Positions 27,664 through 36,218 of a stretch of 64,000 nt of DNA are shown piece after piece (positions within the stretch are counted from its first letter, which is position 1; each line of letters opens with the position of its first letter). Source of the DNA: JALOOX01 sp964557955 (lineage in GTDB: Bacteria; Desulfobacterota; Syntrophobacteria; Syntrophobacterales; Syntrophobacteraceae); contig CAZLCS010000005.1 of assembly GCA_964557955.1 (NCBI GenBank), forward strand, positions 154,526-218,525. Direction: 5' to 3'. Below the pieces are notes generated by a model. That model was given only the letters and a program-made list of their open reading frames with translations. It had not been told where the DNA came from and did no database searches. A program made the translations under genes and the position numbers.

Positions 27664-28530
27664 TCACCGTCTGGGGGATTTGTGCACGACAGCCCAGATC
27701 TGGCTTCCCACAAACCAGGCGAAACTGCACAGAATGACCGTGGCTCCCGTGGCGGTGCGCGCCCAGGGCTGCGCGGAGATGGCAAGCCCCGCCACGGCGG
27801 AAGTCCAGGCCACGAGCAAAGCCCACCAGAACATGGCTCCCGCAGATCGTGCAAAATTGCGCGCCGCCGCCGTTGGCACCACCAGCATGGCGGTGACCAG
27901 CAGCACCCCGACCGCCCATACGGAGAAGATCACCACCAGGGAAAGGAGCGCCGCATAGGCGTACTGGTAAAGCCCGAGGCGAACTCCGTGCACCGAAGCC
28001 AGGACAGGGTTCAGGCTGACATAAAGAAGCCGGTTGTAACTCAGGGCCTGGTAGGTCACCAGCACAACGAACAGAATCAGAAGCCACGAAACCTCCGTAT
28101 TGCTCAACGTGAGAATGTCGCCATAGAGGAATTGCTGCAGACTGCGGGCCACGGAGCGGTCCCGGCTGACGATGGCCAGTCCGAAAGCCACGACGGCAGA
28201 GAAGAATACGCCGATCAGGGTGTCGATGGAAAGGGAAGTGCGGCGGGAGATGCTGATGATGCTCAGCCCCACGGCCACTGCAAAGAGAGCCATGGAGAGG
28301 CGGGCTTCGACGCCGAACAGGAGGCCGAGGGCCACCCCAGTGAAAGCCGAGTGGCTGATGGCATCGGAGAAGAAGGCCATGCGGAAATTGACGACCTGCA
28401 CCCCCATGGCTGCGCACATGGGAGCGAGGAGAAAAAGGCCGACCAGGGCCTGTTGCATGAAGCGGGCCTGCATGAAGTCGAAGGGGAGCAGCCATGCCGC
28501 AAGGTCATAGAGCGGTCCCAGGTCAATCAT
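27664..28530 (-). CDS. znuB: Zinc/manganese ABC transporter permease
   Basis: A 288-residue ABC-3 family permease with about eight hydrophobic segments. It carries the family features AFFSDAISHSAFTGVALG near the N-terminal third and VVPTAAARNFARS late in the chain, the coupling region to the ATPase. It overlaps znuC by 8 bp. The set of substrate-binding protein, ATPase and permease forms a complete high-affinity zinc importer. The 121-bp gap to nudC holds nothing evident. Confidence 0.93.
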   Translation of the reverse strand: MIDLGPLYDLAAWLLPFDFMQARFMQQALVGLFLLAPMCAAMGVQVVNFRMAFFSDAISHSAFTGVALGLLFGVEARLSMALFAVAVGLSIISISRRTSLSIDTLIGVFFSAVVAFGLAIVSRDRSVARSLQQFLYGDILTLSNTEVSWLLILFVVLVTYQALSYNRLLYVSLNPVLASVHGVRLGLYQYAYAALLSLVVIFSVWAVGVLLVTAMLVVPTAAARNFARSAGAMFWWALLVAWTSAVAGLAISAQPWARTATGATVILCSFAWFVGSQIWAVVHKSPRR

Positions 28531-29338
28531 TCACGCAATCCTTGCATCGGATCTCGCTCTCTCCCGCGCGGGATTCCTCCGGAAGAACCTTGAGATCCGG
28601 CAGACCGCGATGGATTCCGAAAGTGGCCTCGAGGACTTCGGGGGTCAGAATCCGTGCGGGGGGACCCTCTCCGATCAATTTCCGGTTGAGGCAGATGACA
28701 TGGTCGGCATGTGCCGTAACCACTGCGAGATCGTGGCTCACCATGAGCTGGGTGAACCCGTGCTCTCCCCGGAGGCTTTCCAGTACCCGGCACAGCAGCT
28801 TCTCCCCCTGGTAGTCCACGCCGGCTGCGGGCTCGTCGAGGATGAGCAGGTCCGGTTTCTGCTGAAGCGCCAAAGCCAGGAGCACGCGCTGCTGCTCGCC
28901 GGCCGAGAGATTCCCGAAGAGCCGATCAGCGAGATGTCTCGCGCCGACCATCTCGAGGAGCGTCTCCGCCTCCGTTCTCGAGTACTTCTGGACCCCGAAC
29001 CAGAGGGGTCGGCGCTGACGCCCCATGGCGAGCACTTCCGCGACGGTGAGCGGGATGCCCCGGTCGAAATCCAGTCGCTGGGGCACGTATCCGATCCTGC
29101 GTTTCCTGCCGCCCTCTGTCCCTTCGACCTTGACCCTGCCCTTGAAGCAGATCTTGCCGAGAAGAGCCATGAGGAGGGTTGTCTTGCCTGCACCATTGGC
29201 TCCGATGATGGCTGTGAAGCTGCCCGCAGGAACCGTGGCCGAAACCGAGCTCACAATGGGGACGCCCCCCGATTCAACGGTGACGTCCTCGAAGACCACC
29301 GCAGCCCCCCTGGCTTCCCAACTCTCAGTTCCCGGCAT
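28523..29338 (-). CDS. znuC: Zinc ABC transporter ATP-binding protein
   Basis: A 271-residue ABC ATPase. Walker A is GANGAGKTT (K52), the signature is LSAGEQQR, and Walker B is LLILDEPAAGVD with the switch His in VSHDLAVV. It is flanked by znuA (14-bp overlap) and znuB (8-bp overlap), so translation is coupled. The C-terminus ends with IRCKDCVND, where two Cys are spaced CKDC; this may bind metal but is not a known ZnuC feature. Confidence 0.94.
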   Translation of the reverse strand: MPGTESWEARGAAVVFEDVTVESGGVPIVSSVSATVPAGSFTAIIGANGAGKTTLLMALLGKICFKGRVKVEGTEGGRKRRIGYVPQRLDFDRGIPLTVAEVLAMGRQRRPLWFGVQKYSRTEAETLLEMVGARHLADRLFGNLSAGEQQRVLLALALQQKPDLLILDEPAAGVDYQGEKLLCRVLESLRGEHGFTQLMVSHDLAVVTAHADHVICLNRKLIGEGPPARILTPEVLEATFGIHRGLPDLKVLPEESRAGESEIRCKDCVND

Positions 29339-30407
29339 GTCCCAGCGTCCTTTTCAAAGTATCCAGATTTCTGCGCATGACGGTCTCATAATAGTCCGGA
29401 GGAGCATCAGCAGGTCCCGAAGCCACGGGATCCAGGACCGCCAGGGGGATTCCCGCCTCCCGGGCGATGGTCTCGCCGACCCGGGACGGGTATTGCGGCT
29501 CCGCGAACACAGCGGCAGCCCCCGTCTGCTTGATCAACTGCACCAGCCGCAGCATTTCGGCTGCCGAAGGCTCCTGCCCCGGGTCCTCCTGGATCACCGC
29601 GACGATCTCAAGGCCCATATCCCGGGCCAGGTAGTCGAAGACCGCGTGATGAGTCACGATGCGCCGGGACTTGAACGCACCGGACGCAGCTTTGAGCTCC
29701 TCCGAAAGCTTCAACAGGACTTCTTTATAGGCCTCTGCGTTCTTTCTGTAAATGTCGGCGTGGGCCGGGTCGCGCCGGATCAACGCGGCGGCGATGTTTT
29801 CGACCATCCCGGCGGCCATGCGGGGGCTCGCGAAAATGTGGGGATTGGGAAAGGATTCGGCCTTGTCGTGGGATGCCTCGTGCGCCGAATGACCTTGCTC
29901 TCCGCCGTGCCCTTCCGCCGCGTGTCCATGCCCGTGTTCATGATCGCCATGGCCTTCATGGGCTGGCGAATGGCTGGGCCCATGGTCATGGCCGGAATCA
30001 TGTCCGGGATGATGATCGTGGTGATGGCCGTGGCCGCTCATCCGGATGACCCCTTCGATTCCCTGCGAGCTGTCGATGACTTCAATGGCCGGGTTGGCCC
30101 GAAGCAGCGGGTCGCCCAGGAACTCCTCAAGGCCCAGGCCGTTGGCGATGAACAGATCCGACCCCCTGATCTTCTCCATGTCTGCGGGAGTGAGCACATA
30201 ATCGTGGGGGCAGCCCATGTCCGAAGGCAGCATGAGCTGCACGTTCACGCCCTGGACCCCCGAAATGACATTCCGGGTGAAGAGGTACACCGGGAAAGTC
30301 CCCGCCAGTATCTTGTATCTGATTGTGCTAGCTTCCTGAGTAAAAGAGAAAACAGGCGACATCGCGACCATAAGGATCGATGAAACGATAGCGAAGAATC
30401 TCTTCAT
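29325..30407 (-). CDS. znuA: Zinc ABC transporter periplasmic binding protein
   Basis: A 360-residue cluster 9 solute-binding protein with a signal peptide ending near residue 24. A long His/Asp/Gly-rich loop occupies about residues 127-180 (for example GHGHHHDHHPGHDSGHDHG), typical of zinc-specific ZnuA. Metal ligands expected around HPHIFASP, THHAVFDY and the closing AVLDPVAS region are present. It is the first gene of the znuACB operon. I looked for a Zur-type palindrome upstream and did not find a convincing one. The ATG at 30407 has GGGGGTG upstream. Confidence 0.94.
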   Translation of the reverse strand: MKRFFAIVSSILMVAMSPVFSFTQEASTIRYKILAGTFPVYLFTRNVISGVQGVNVQLMLPSDMGCPHDYVLTPADMEKIRGSDLFIANGLGLEEFLGDPLLRANPAIEVIDSSQGIEGVIRMSGHGHHHDHHPGHDSGHDHGPSHSPAHEGHGDHEHGHGHAAEGHGGEQGHSAHEASHDKAESFPNPHIFASPRMAAGMVENIAAALIRRDPAHADIYRKNAEAYKEVLLKLSEELKAASGAFKSRRIVTHHAVFDYLARDMGLEIVAVIQEDPGQEPSAAEMLRLVQLIKQTGAAAVFAEPQYPSRVGETIAREAGIPLAVLDPVASGPADAPPDYYETVMRRNLDTLKRTLGHAGN

Positions 30408-31081
30408 GGTGGTGCACCCCCTGGTTATTCAAAGTCTACGCTCTGAGCCTATATCCATCTACAACTGAATGCGCAAGTCTTTTACCGCTAAGCCGGACAA
30501 GCGACCGGGGACAAAACGTTCTTTCTGTTTTGAGTGGCCGGTGAAGGAAGGAATGCATGTTTTCGCGGCATGAGATTCGTTCAACCTGGCAGCAGGTTTG
30601 AGCGTAGCTGAAACCGGCCGTAGTTTTCCGGCGTCTTGCCCGGAAATCCGTGCCTGCCCTCTCCTGCATTCGAATGACTACAGATCGTCACACTTGGCAT
30701 TGTGTGCCGTCCTGCCCCCCGGGGGATCAAATCATGCTGAGGCACAAAGAGTGACCGGGGGCAGACCTCCACCACTTCTTCAAGAGTGGCTTCGAAGATA
30801 TGTGGAATCGCTGAAAGTAGCCAAACATCAATAGTTAGAAGTGATCATTGACGCCTTTGGCTGAGGTGCCTAACTACCTTTCACAAGAAACGAGGAATCC
30901 GGGTTCGGCATCTTCTTCTCAACAGTCCCCAACGCATTTCATTCCTGAATGAAATGCGTTGGGCGAACTTACAGAATTGTTTCAAAGTGATGGGGGTATA
31001 AGCATCCATGGGTTGGGGGTCGGTGTATGTGAAGTATAAGAAAATGCATGATGTATTCAAACAAAGGAAAAGGAGTAGGCG
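30408..31081. other. Long intergenic region with one strong hairpin
   Basis: This 674-bp gap separates divergent znuA from the exported protein at 31082. I see no credible gene; short ORFs have neither ribosome-binding sites nor recognisable products. The one notable feature is the perfect hairpin at 30928-30963. The sequence tgatcattgacg near 30842 recurs near 32748 upstream of the second paralogue and could be a shared control element. Confidence 0.5.
30928..30963. repeat. Perfect 16-bp inverted repeat with 4-nt loop
   Basis: The arms are cccaacgcatttcatt (30928-30943) and aatgaaatgcgttggg (30948-30963), exactly complementary, with loop cctg. No T-run follows on either strand, so it is not a standard terminator. 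It lies 118 bp upstream of the first of two paralogous exported proteins. Confidence 0.85.
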
Positions 31082-32584
31082 ATGAATAGAAAATTATGGA
31101 TTTTTATTCCTGTATTGGTTTTAGGTCTCGTCATGGGCTTCGGGGGCGTGGCGAAGGCAGTGGTCACGCCTTCACCAACCCTGATCGTCGGTGGGCCTGG
31201 TAACGGGTTTCCAGATTTTTTTAGTGATGGAATCAACGTTCTCGAGCTTTGCTTGGTGGGAGCATGTGCACCTACGTTCAATGCTGGCGATCCTGTAAAC
31301 GGTCCCCTTGAGGAGGCCGTATATTACAGTGCGACCGCTGAAATACTCACATCACCGGGTGGTGAGCGATTTCTGGACATCATTGCCGTCGAGGCTTTGA
31401 ATGATCCGTTGGCAGTGCCTACCCAAATTGTGACCAACAGTCAGCTCATCCGGCTGAGGAATTTGCAGGCGGGAACTTATAACATTGAAACACCTTTTGG
31501 AAACTTTGGACCCTTTGTTGCTGCTGCCGGTGATGACATTACACTGGATCTTCCCGCTACCATCGGTGAAGGGGTGCCGCCTGATTTCGCAGGTACGAGT
31601 GCGGGGCCCATCACGATCTTCGCAAGCAATGGCACGGGGGCGCCTGTGCAAGTTCCGGGAGCTTTGTTTGGCGATGGTGTATCAGCGGCTCCGTTGGTGG
31701 GAGCAGGGTTCGGCACCGGCTTTCCCCAGCATTTCCGGGTAACCTGTTCCAATTGTCCCATTCCCGTCGACATTACCGAGCCAAACTTCATTGTTGCCGG
31801 TCGGCTGTTTGCCGCCCCCATCCCTCCGGTGACTTCGCCGGCGCGTGCGAGCTATTCCCGCACTGCCACGGGTGGCGGGAACATCAACGTTTTCGCGACC
31901 TCTCCGGCTGCCAACCTGCAGGTTCTCCCGCCTGCCGCGGCACCTAATCTTTTCACTCCTACCAACATGCAGACAGACAATGCCGGCAACTTCTTTGTCA
32001 GCATCCCAGTTGGCGCGTTTCCGGTGCCTGTCCCTGCAACCGTCGATGTGGCTGATGGTACACTCACCCTGCCTGCCCTGTTGAATGACGATGTCACCAT
32101 CAGCATCGCCAACTTCATTCCGGGCACTCCCACGGGTATCCTCATGATCACTGCGGCTTCGAGCGACGCACTGGCAACATTGGCCGCAACGGGCTCGGGT
32201 GCATTCGCGGGCGGCGCCCTGACGGGCGGCGCTCTGATCGATTCCACCGTGGCCATTCCGCCTCCTTCGGTCACGGTCACTTCCTCGGGAGGGGGAACGG
32301 ATACGGCCTTAGTGAATGTCCTAGCTCCGGGTGCTGCCGGCAACATCACGGTGACCCGGGCCGCTTTTGCCAGGAGAACCGGCCGCCTGAACCTTACGGG
32401 TAGAGGACCCGCTGGTGCTGCCATAACCATCCTGGGTCCCGGCGGCCAGATCGGTACGGCGACCGCCAGCGCCAGGGGTGCCTTCCGCTTTGCAGGGCCG
32501 GCCAACATTGCTGCAGGAAATACTCTAACGCTGTTCACCACCGGCGGAGCTTTTGCAACGGGTGTTCCTGTGAACGTTCGCTAA
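31082..32584 (+). CDS. Exported beta-rich protein, first of a tandem paralogous pair
   Basis: A 500-residue secreted protein with an N-terminal signal peptide (about residues 1-25, ending GVAKA). The mature chain is Gly/Ala/Thr/Pro-rich and probably all beta, with several Ig-like segments. The N-terminal 150 residues share GGERFL, an IVTNSQLIRLRNL segment and TPFGNF with the neighbour at 32968. The C-terminal 120 residues share SSGGGTDTALV, ITVTRAAFARR, ATASARGAFRF and a final VR. No enzyme motif or sorting signal is evident. A GGAG site precedes the ATG and a strong terminator follows. Function unknown; a surface or structural role is a guess. Confidence 0.8.
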   Translation: MNRKLWIFIPVLVLGLVMGFGGVAKAVVTPSPTLIVGGPGNGFPDFFSDGINVLELCLVGACAPTFNAGDPVNGPLEEAVYYSATAEILTSPGGERFLDIIAVEALNDPLAVPTQIVTNSQLIRLRNLQAGTYNIETPFGNFGPFVAAAGDDITLDLPATIGEGVPPDFAGTSAGPITIFASNGTGAPVQVPGALFGDGVSAAPLVGAGFGTGFPQHFRVTCSNCPIPVDITEPNFIVAGRLFAAPIPPVTSPARASYSRTATGGGNINVFATSPAANLQVLPPAAAPNLFTPTNMQTDNAGNFFVSIPVGAFPVPVPATVDVADGTLTLPALLNDDVTISIANFIPGTPTGILMITAASSDALATLAATGSGAFAGGALTGGALIDSTVAIPPPSVTVTSSGGGTDTALVNVLAPGAAGNITVTRAAFARRTGRLNLTGRGPAGAAITILGPGGQIGTATASARGAFRFAGPANIAAGNTLTLFTTGGAFATGVPVNVR

Positions 32585-32625
32585 AGTTCGCAGCCAAGCT
32601 CCATAAGAAGTTCAACAGTAGCATC

Positions 32626-32669
32626 AAAGCCTCCCGGCGGTTCTTTACGGACGCCGGGAGGCTTTTTTT
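32626..32669 (+). terminator. Rho-independent terminator
   Basis: Arms aaagcctcccggcg (32626-32639) and cgccgggaggcttt (32652-32665) pair exactly around a 12-base loop and run into a T-tract. It ends the transcript of the first exported paralogue, so the second has its own promoter in 32670-32967. Confidence 0.93.
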
Positions 32670-32967
32670 ATCAATACCTCGTTCTGTCCGGTACTGAGAT
32701 CCGTCCTGGAAAAATCTATTAAACTACCTACTTTAAGTTAATCATATCTGATCATTGACGGGGTAATAGTCCCTCCGTAGTTTCTACTTAAGTCCGACCA
32801 AAGCAATCCGCGATCCGAAGTAGTCAGTTGGCGTCGAGTGAGAGGAACAACCTGCTTGCGTGGCTTCAAGGTTATTAGGTCGGCAAGGTAGAGAGTGTAG
32901 CTGTTTGGCATAATCTAGAGTTTCCACACCCTGTATTGGAGTCAAGGGACCTGGAAGGAGAAGGGAC
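32670..32967 (+). promoter_or_regulatory. Upstream region of the second exported paralogue
   Basis: This interval follows a strong terminator and precedes the ATG at 32968, so it must contain a promoter. An AT-rich stretch (32707-32750) includes ttaagttaatcatat and the tgatcattgacg element shared with the first paralogue's upstream region. I could not fix -35 and -10 hexamers with confidence. Confidence 0.3.
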
Positions 32968-34494
32968 ATGAAGAGAAGATCGACCACAAATAGAAATTTG
33001 CGAGTCGCATTGGCGGTTGCTGTGATGCTTTTCGGTTTTGGGCAGGCTGCCCATGCCGTGCTGGATGCGGTAGGTCCGATCAATCCAGCCACTGGTTTTC
33101 CGACGTCTTTCACGGCCGACATCGTCGAGTTGGCTCCCTGCGACCGCATTGATTTCGACCCGATTCTGGGGGTGAACAATCCCCCCTGCCCCGGCCTCGA
33201 GTTGGTGGATTTCGACGGCGGCTTCGTCCAGGGCAATATCGAGGAATTCACGTATTACCGTGTCGAGTCCGAGCTTGACGGTCCGAACGGCGAACGCTTC
33301 CTGCTCCGAATGGAGGTCCAGGGTGGAGTGCTTCCGCCGGAAATAGTCTCCAACGCCATACGCATTCGTCTGCGGAGCCTTACGCTGACTGGAGACTACA
33401 CGGTGACCACCCCGCTTCCCCCTCCAAACGATTCGTTCGTGATCAACGCTCCGGACCTCGCCGATATTGATGAGGCCCCCGTCGGCTTCGATGGTGTCGC
33501 GGCGACAACACCTCCGTTCTCAGGAACGTTCCCCGGACCCATAGGGCCCTATCCCTCCAACGGCACCGGGTTCACCGACCCGGTCACCGGAGAGATCTTC
33601 TATGGGGACGGGATCACCGCGGCCCCCCTGGAAGCTCCCTTCCTGGGTGGGACGTTCACGGTCACCATGCCGGATGGCACCCTCCTTTCGACCAACCTGT
33701 TCGTTGTGGAAGCCAAGGTTCTAAATTTCGTGGCGGGCACCGTGAATGTGACGGGCGCGAACTTTAGCCGCACCGCCGCTGGCGCCGGGCAGGTCGGTAT
33801 TTTCGCCACCGGCCCGACGATCGGGGTTCTCAGCGTGAGCGGTACGGGGATTCCCACCACTCCGTTGACGGGAGACGCCTTCGGCAATTTCTTCGCCAGT
33901 ATTTCCGTGCCGGCACCCTTCACTCCGCCGCCTGTCATCACCGTGACGGACTCGAGCTCAACCCCACCCGGGCAGGCGCAGGCTCAGCTCAAAGATATTG
34001 TGACGATCACCAGCGCCACCTACAACACCACCACCCAGACACTCAACATCAGCGCCACATCGAGCGATCAGGGCTCACCCCTCCCGACGTTGTCAACATC
34101 GTCTTTTGGTGCTCTGACCGGAGGAAGCATCATCGTGCCCGGCCTGGCGGTTCCGCCTGCCCAGGTCACGGTGTCATCCTCTGCGGGCGGTGCGGATACG
34201 GCGCCGGTCATTCTGGTCTCCGCTCCTCCTGTACCTCCGGATACCGTGACGATCACCCGTGCGAATTTCGCATCGCGTCGCGGCAACTGGAATATTGCCG
34301 GGAGGGCTGGTCCCAACGCAGTGGTCACAGTCAGACACGGGGCGACCGTTATCGGTACGCCAACGGCCAACGCGAGAGGCGCATGGCGTTTATTGGTGCG
34401 CGGCTTCACTGGCACAGCTCCCGTGCAGGGCGATTCGATCGTCGCAGATTCCAGTCTGAATGGCTCGGCTACTCGAGCGATTATAGTTCGTTAG
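32968..34494 (+). CDS. Exported beta-rich protein, second of a tandem paralogous pair
   Basis: A 508-residue paralogue of the protein at 31082, with a signal peptide ending near AAHA (residues 1-29). Shared landmarks are EEFTYYRVE, GGERFL-like NGERFLLRM, IVSNAIRIRLRSL, a YGDGITAAPLEAP segment matching FGDGVSAAPLVG, FSRTAAGAGQVGIFAT, VSSSAGGADTAPV, VTITRANFASRRGNW and the terminal VR. It has two Cys in PCDRIDF and PPCPG early in the mature protein. The two proteins are homologous end to end but diverged. GGAAGGAG precedes the start. No function can be assigned. Confidence 0.8.
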   Translation: MKRRSTTNRNLRVALAVAVMLFGFGQAAHAVLDAVGPINPATGFPTSFTADIVELAPCDRIDFDPILGVNNPPCPGLELVDFDGGFVQGNIEEFTYYRVESELDGPNGERFLLRMEVQGGVLPPEIVSNAIRIRLRSLTLTGDYTVTTPLPPPNDSFVINAPDLADIDEAPVGFDGVAATTPPFSGTFPGPIGPYPSNGTGFTDPVTGEIFYGDGITAAPLEAPFLGGTFTVTMPDGTLLSTNLFVVEAKVLNFVAGTVNVTGANFSRTAAGAGQVGIFATGPTIGVLSVSGTGIPTTPLTGDAFGNFFASISVPAPFTPPPVITVTDSSSTPPGQAQAQLKDIVTITSATYNTTTQTLNISATSSDQGSPLPTLSTSSFGALTGGSIIVPGLAVPPAQVTVSSSAGGADTAPVILVSAPPVPPDTVTITRANFASRRGNWNIAGRAGPNAVVTVRHGATVIGTPTANARGAWRLLVRGFTGTAPVQGDSIVADSSLNGSATRAIIVR

Positions 34495-34537
34495 GGGTAT
34501 GCACTGTACCCAATTCGATGCGTCCTGAAAGCGAAAG

Positions 34538-34572
34538 TGGCCGGGGTCAGTGTGCCCCGGCTACATCTTTTT
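34538..34572 (+). terminator. Rho-independent terminator after second exported paralogue
   Basis: Stem tggccgggg (34538-34546) pairs with ccccggcta (34555-34563) with one wobble. The loop is tcagtgtg, and catcttttt follows. It lies 44 bp after the stop codon. Confidence 0.75.
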
Positions 34573-34704
34573 CGGAAGTTGCTGGAGACAGTGCTCGCGG
34601 GGTTGTCAGAATTGCGGAAGTGCAAGGTGCTTTTCGTTGCTTTTGAGGTTCTGAGACATTATAGAGGGCTTACCAACCAACCTATTGAGGAGGCTCGGAA
34701 AGCT

Positions 34705-34926
34705 ATGCGTGAAGAAGTTGAAAAAGCCCTTGCGAAGATTCGACCCATGCTGGAGCGCGACGGTGGGAGCGTGGAACTGGTGGATGTGGACGGGACAACG
34801 GTCAAGGTCCGTTTGACGGGAGCCTGCAAAGGCTGCCCCATGAGCCAGATGACCCTCAAGGCGGGCATCGAGCGGATCGTCAAGCAGGAAGTGCCACAGG
34901 TGACCGAGGTCGTCGCGGTCATGTGA
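34705..34926 (+). CDS. NifU-like (NFU) Fe-S scaffold protein
   Basis: A 73-residue protein consisting of one NFU domain, which carries or transfers [4Fe-4S] clusters to client enzymes. It contains IRPMLERDGGSVELVDVDG and the cluster-binding CKGCPMSQMTL (Cys pair CxxC), with the usual closing hydrophobic strand VTEVVAV. The start at 34705 follows GGAGG at 11 bases; the longer ORF upstream does not look like protein. The region supplies many Fe-S proteins, such as the radical SAM and polyferredoxin proteins, which may be clients. Confidence 0.9.
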   Translation: MREEVEKALAKIRPMLERDGGSVELVDVDGTTVKVRLTGACKGCPMSQMTLKAGIERIVKQEVPQVTEVVAVM

Positions 34927-34980
34927 CGCAGTGAAAGGATTGCCTGCCTTTTCGCCACGCGGCCGTCTCGCGGCCGGAAG

Positions 34981-35454
34981 TCAACGGTGGTAAGGCTCTC
35001 CCTTGAGGATGGTGAAGGCTCTGTAGAGCTGCTCCGCCAGGATGAGACGGGTCAGATCGTGTGGGAAGGTCAACTTGGAGAGGGCCAGGATTCGGTTGGC
35101 CCGCTCCAATACCTTTTTTGAATGACCCACGGGTCCCCCGATGGCCATCCAGACCTTTGACATCCCCCCCCTGTTCAGTGCATCCAGGTAGGCGGCCAGG
35201 CCTTCGGAATCCAGATGGATGCCCTGCCGATCCAGTGGGATGAAGACATCCTGGCTTCCCACCAGCTTGAGAATACGCTCGCCCTCTCGCTCACTGACCT
35301 CCTCTTCGCTCACCCTGCCACTGATCTTCTCAGCCCTGACCACGTGGACATCGACCGAAACATAGTGGCGCAGCCGATCCAGGTAGCGCCGGATGGCCTG
35401 GTCCATCTCGTGAAACGCCGTCTTGCCGACAAAGACGAGGTGAAGGTGGATCAT
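34981..35454 (-). CDS. rlmH: 23S rRNA (pseudouridine-1915 N3) methyltransferase
   Basis: A 157-residue SPOUT-class methyltransferase modifying helix 69 of 23S rRNA. Family landmarks are LDRQGIHLDSEGLA, WMAIGGPVGHS (the SAM-binding knot) and the highly conserved C-terminus LSKLTFPHDLTRL with ILAEQLYRA and the final KGEPYHR. The ATG overlaps the tlyA stop codon by 4 bp (ATGA), indicating translational coupling. It is the last gene of the minus-strand run starting at the dppB-like gene. Confidence 0.97.
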   Translation of the reverse strand: MIHLHLVFVGKTAFHEMDQAIRRYLDRLRHYVSVDVHVVRAEKISGRVSEEEVSEREGERILKLVGSQDVFIPLDRQGIHLDSEGLAAYLDALNRGGMSKVWMAIGGPVGHSKKVLERANRILALSKLTFPHDLTRLILAEQLYRAFTILKGEPYHR

Positions 35455-36218
35455 GCCGGTACCGTCTGCGGCCCGGAGGAGTGGCAGACGGCCGCGAGAA
35501 GGAATTCACGATTTCCCCTGGGGCCAAGGATCGGGGATGGCGTCACTCCCATGACGGAGCATCCCAGCGATTCGGCGAGCTCGACGACGGAGCGGCACAC
35601 CTGTTCGTGAATGGCGGGGTCCCGGACTACGCCGCCCTTTCCCACCTGACCGCGGCCTGCCTCAAACTGCGGTTTGATGAGCGCCACCAGTGTGGCCCCA
35701 TCGGCGAGAAAAGGGAGCGTGGCCGGCAGAACCAGCCTCAATGAAATGAACGAGGTATCGACGGTGGCAATCTGGATCCCGTCAGGAATGAGATCAGCCG
35801 GAAGGGAGCGTATATTCTGGCGTTCGATGACTACGACCCGCGGGTCCTGCCTCAGCTTCCAGGCAAGCTGGCCGTAGCCCACATCGACGGCATACACCCT
35901 GGCGGCTCCGCGCTGCAGGAGGCAGTCCGTGAATCCGCCCGTGGATGCCCCCACATCCAGGGCCACCATGCCCTCCACCGAAAGCCGAAATGCATCCAGT
36001 GCGTGCTCGAGCTTCAAGCCGCCCCGGCTCACATAGGGGAGGTCGTCCCCCGTAAGGGTGATGATGCTCTCGACGGCCACCATGCGGCCGGCCTTGGTGA
36101 CCCGCTCACCGTCGACCCGGACCTTGGCTGCCAGGATCAGCGCCTGTGCCCGTTCCCGGCTCGGCGCCAATCCTTTATCGACAAGCAGCTTGTCCAATCG
36201 CGCGGAGGTGCTGGCCAT
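35451..36218 (-). CDS. tlyA: TlyA-family rRNA 2'-O-methyltransferase
   Basis: A 255-residue protein with an N-terminal S4 RNA-binding domain (residues 1-65, RLDKLLVDKGL) and an FtsJ-like methyltransferase domain. SAM-binding is DVGASTGGFTD, and the catalytic tetrad residues are in RGGLKLEHAL, DTSFISL and KPQFEAGR. Orthologues methylate cytidine ribose in 16S and/or 23S rRNA; older hemolysin labels are historical. The gene overlaps the dxs 3' end by 44 bp and rlmH by 4 bp, so expression is coupled. Confidence 0.94.
   Translation of the reverse strand: MASTSARLDKLLVDKGLAPSRERAQALILAAKVRVDGERVTKAGRMVAVESIITLTGDDLPYVSRGGLKLEHALDAFRLSVEGMVALDVGASTGGFTDCLLQRGAARVYAVDVGYGQLAWKLRQDPRVVVIERQNIRSLPADLIPDGIQIATVDTSFISLRLVLPATLPFLADGATLVALIKPQFEAGRGQVGKGGVVRDPAIHEQVCRSVVELAESLGCSVMGVTPSPILGPRGNREFLLAAVCHSSGPQTVPA

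Noticed and set aside
30408..30500. Zur operator before znuA
   Set aside because: No convincing zinc-uptake-regulator palindrome was visible in this stretch.
32880..32940. Sigma-54 promoter (tggcataatc) before the second exported paralogue
   Set aside because: The TGGCA half has no TTGC-type partner at the required spacing.
35451..36218. Hemolysin (TlyA) as a virulence factor
   Set aside because: The S4 and FtsJ domains indicate an rRNA methyltransferase; the hemolysin label is historical.
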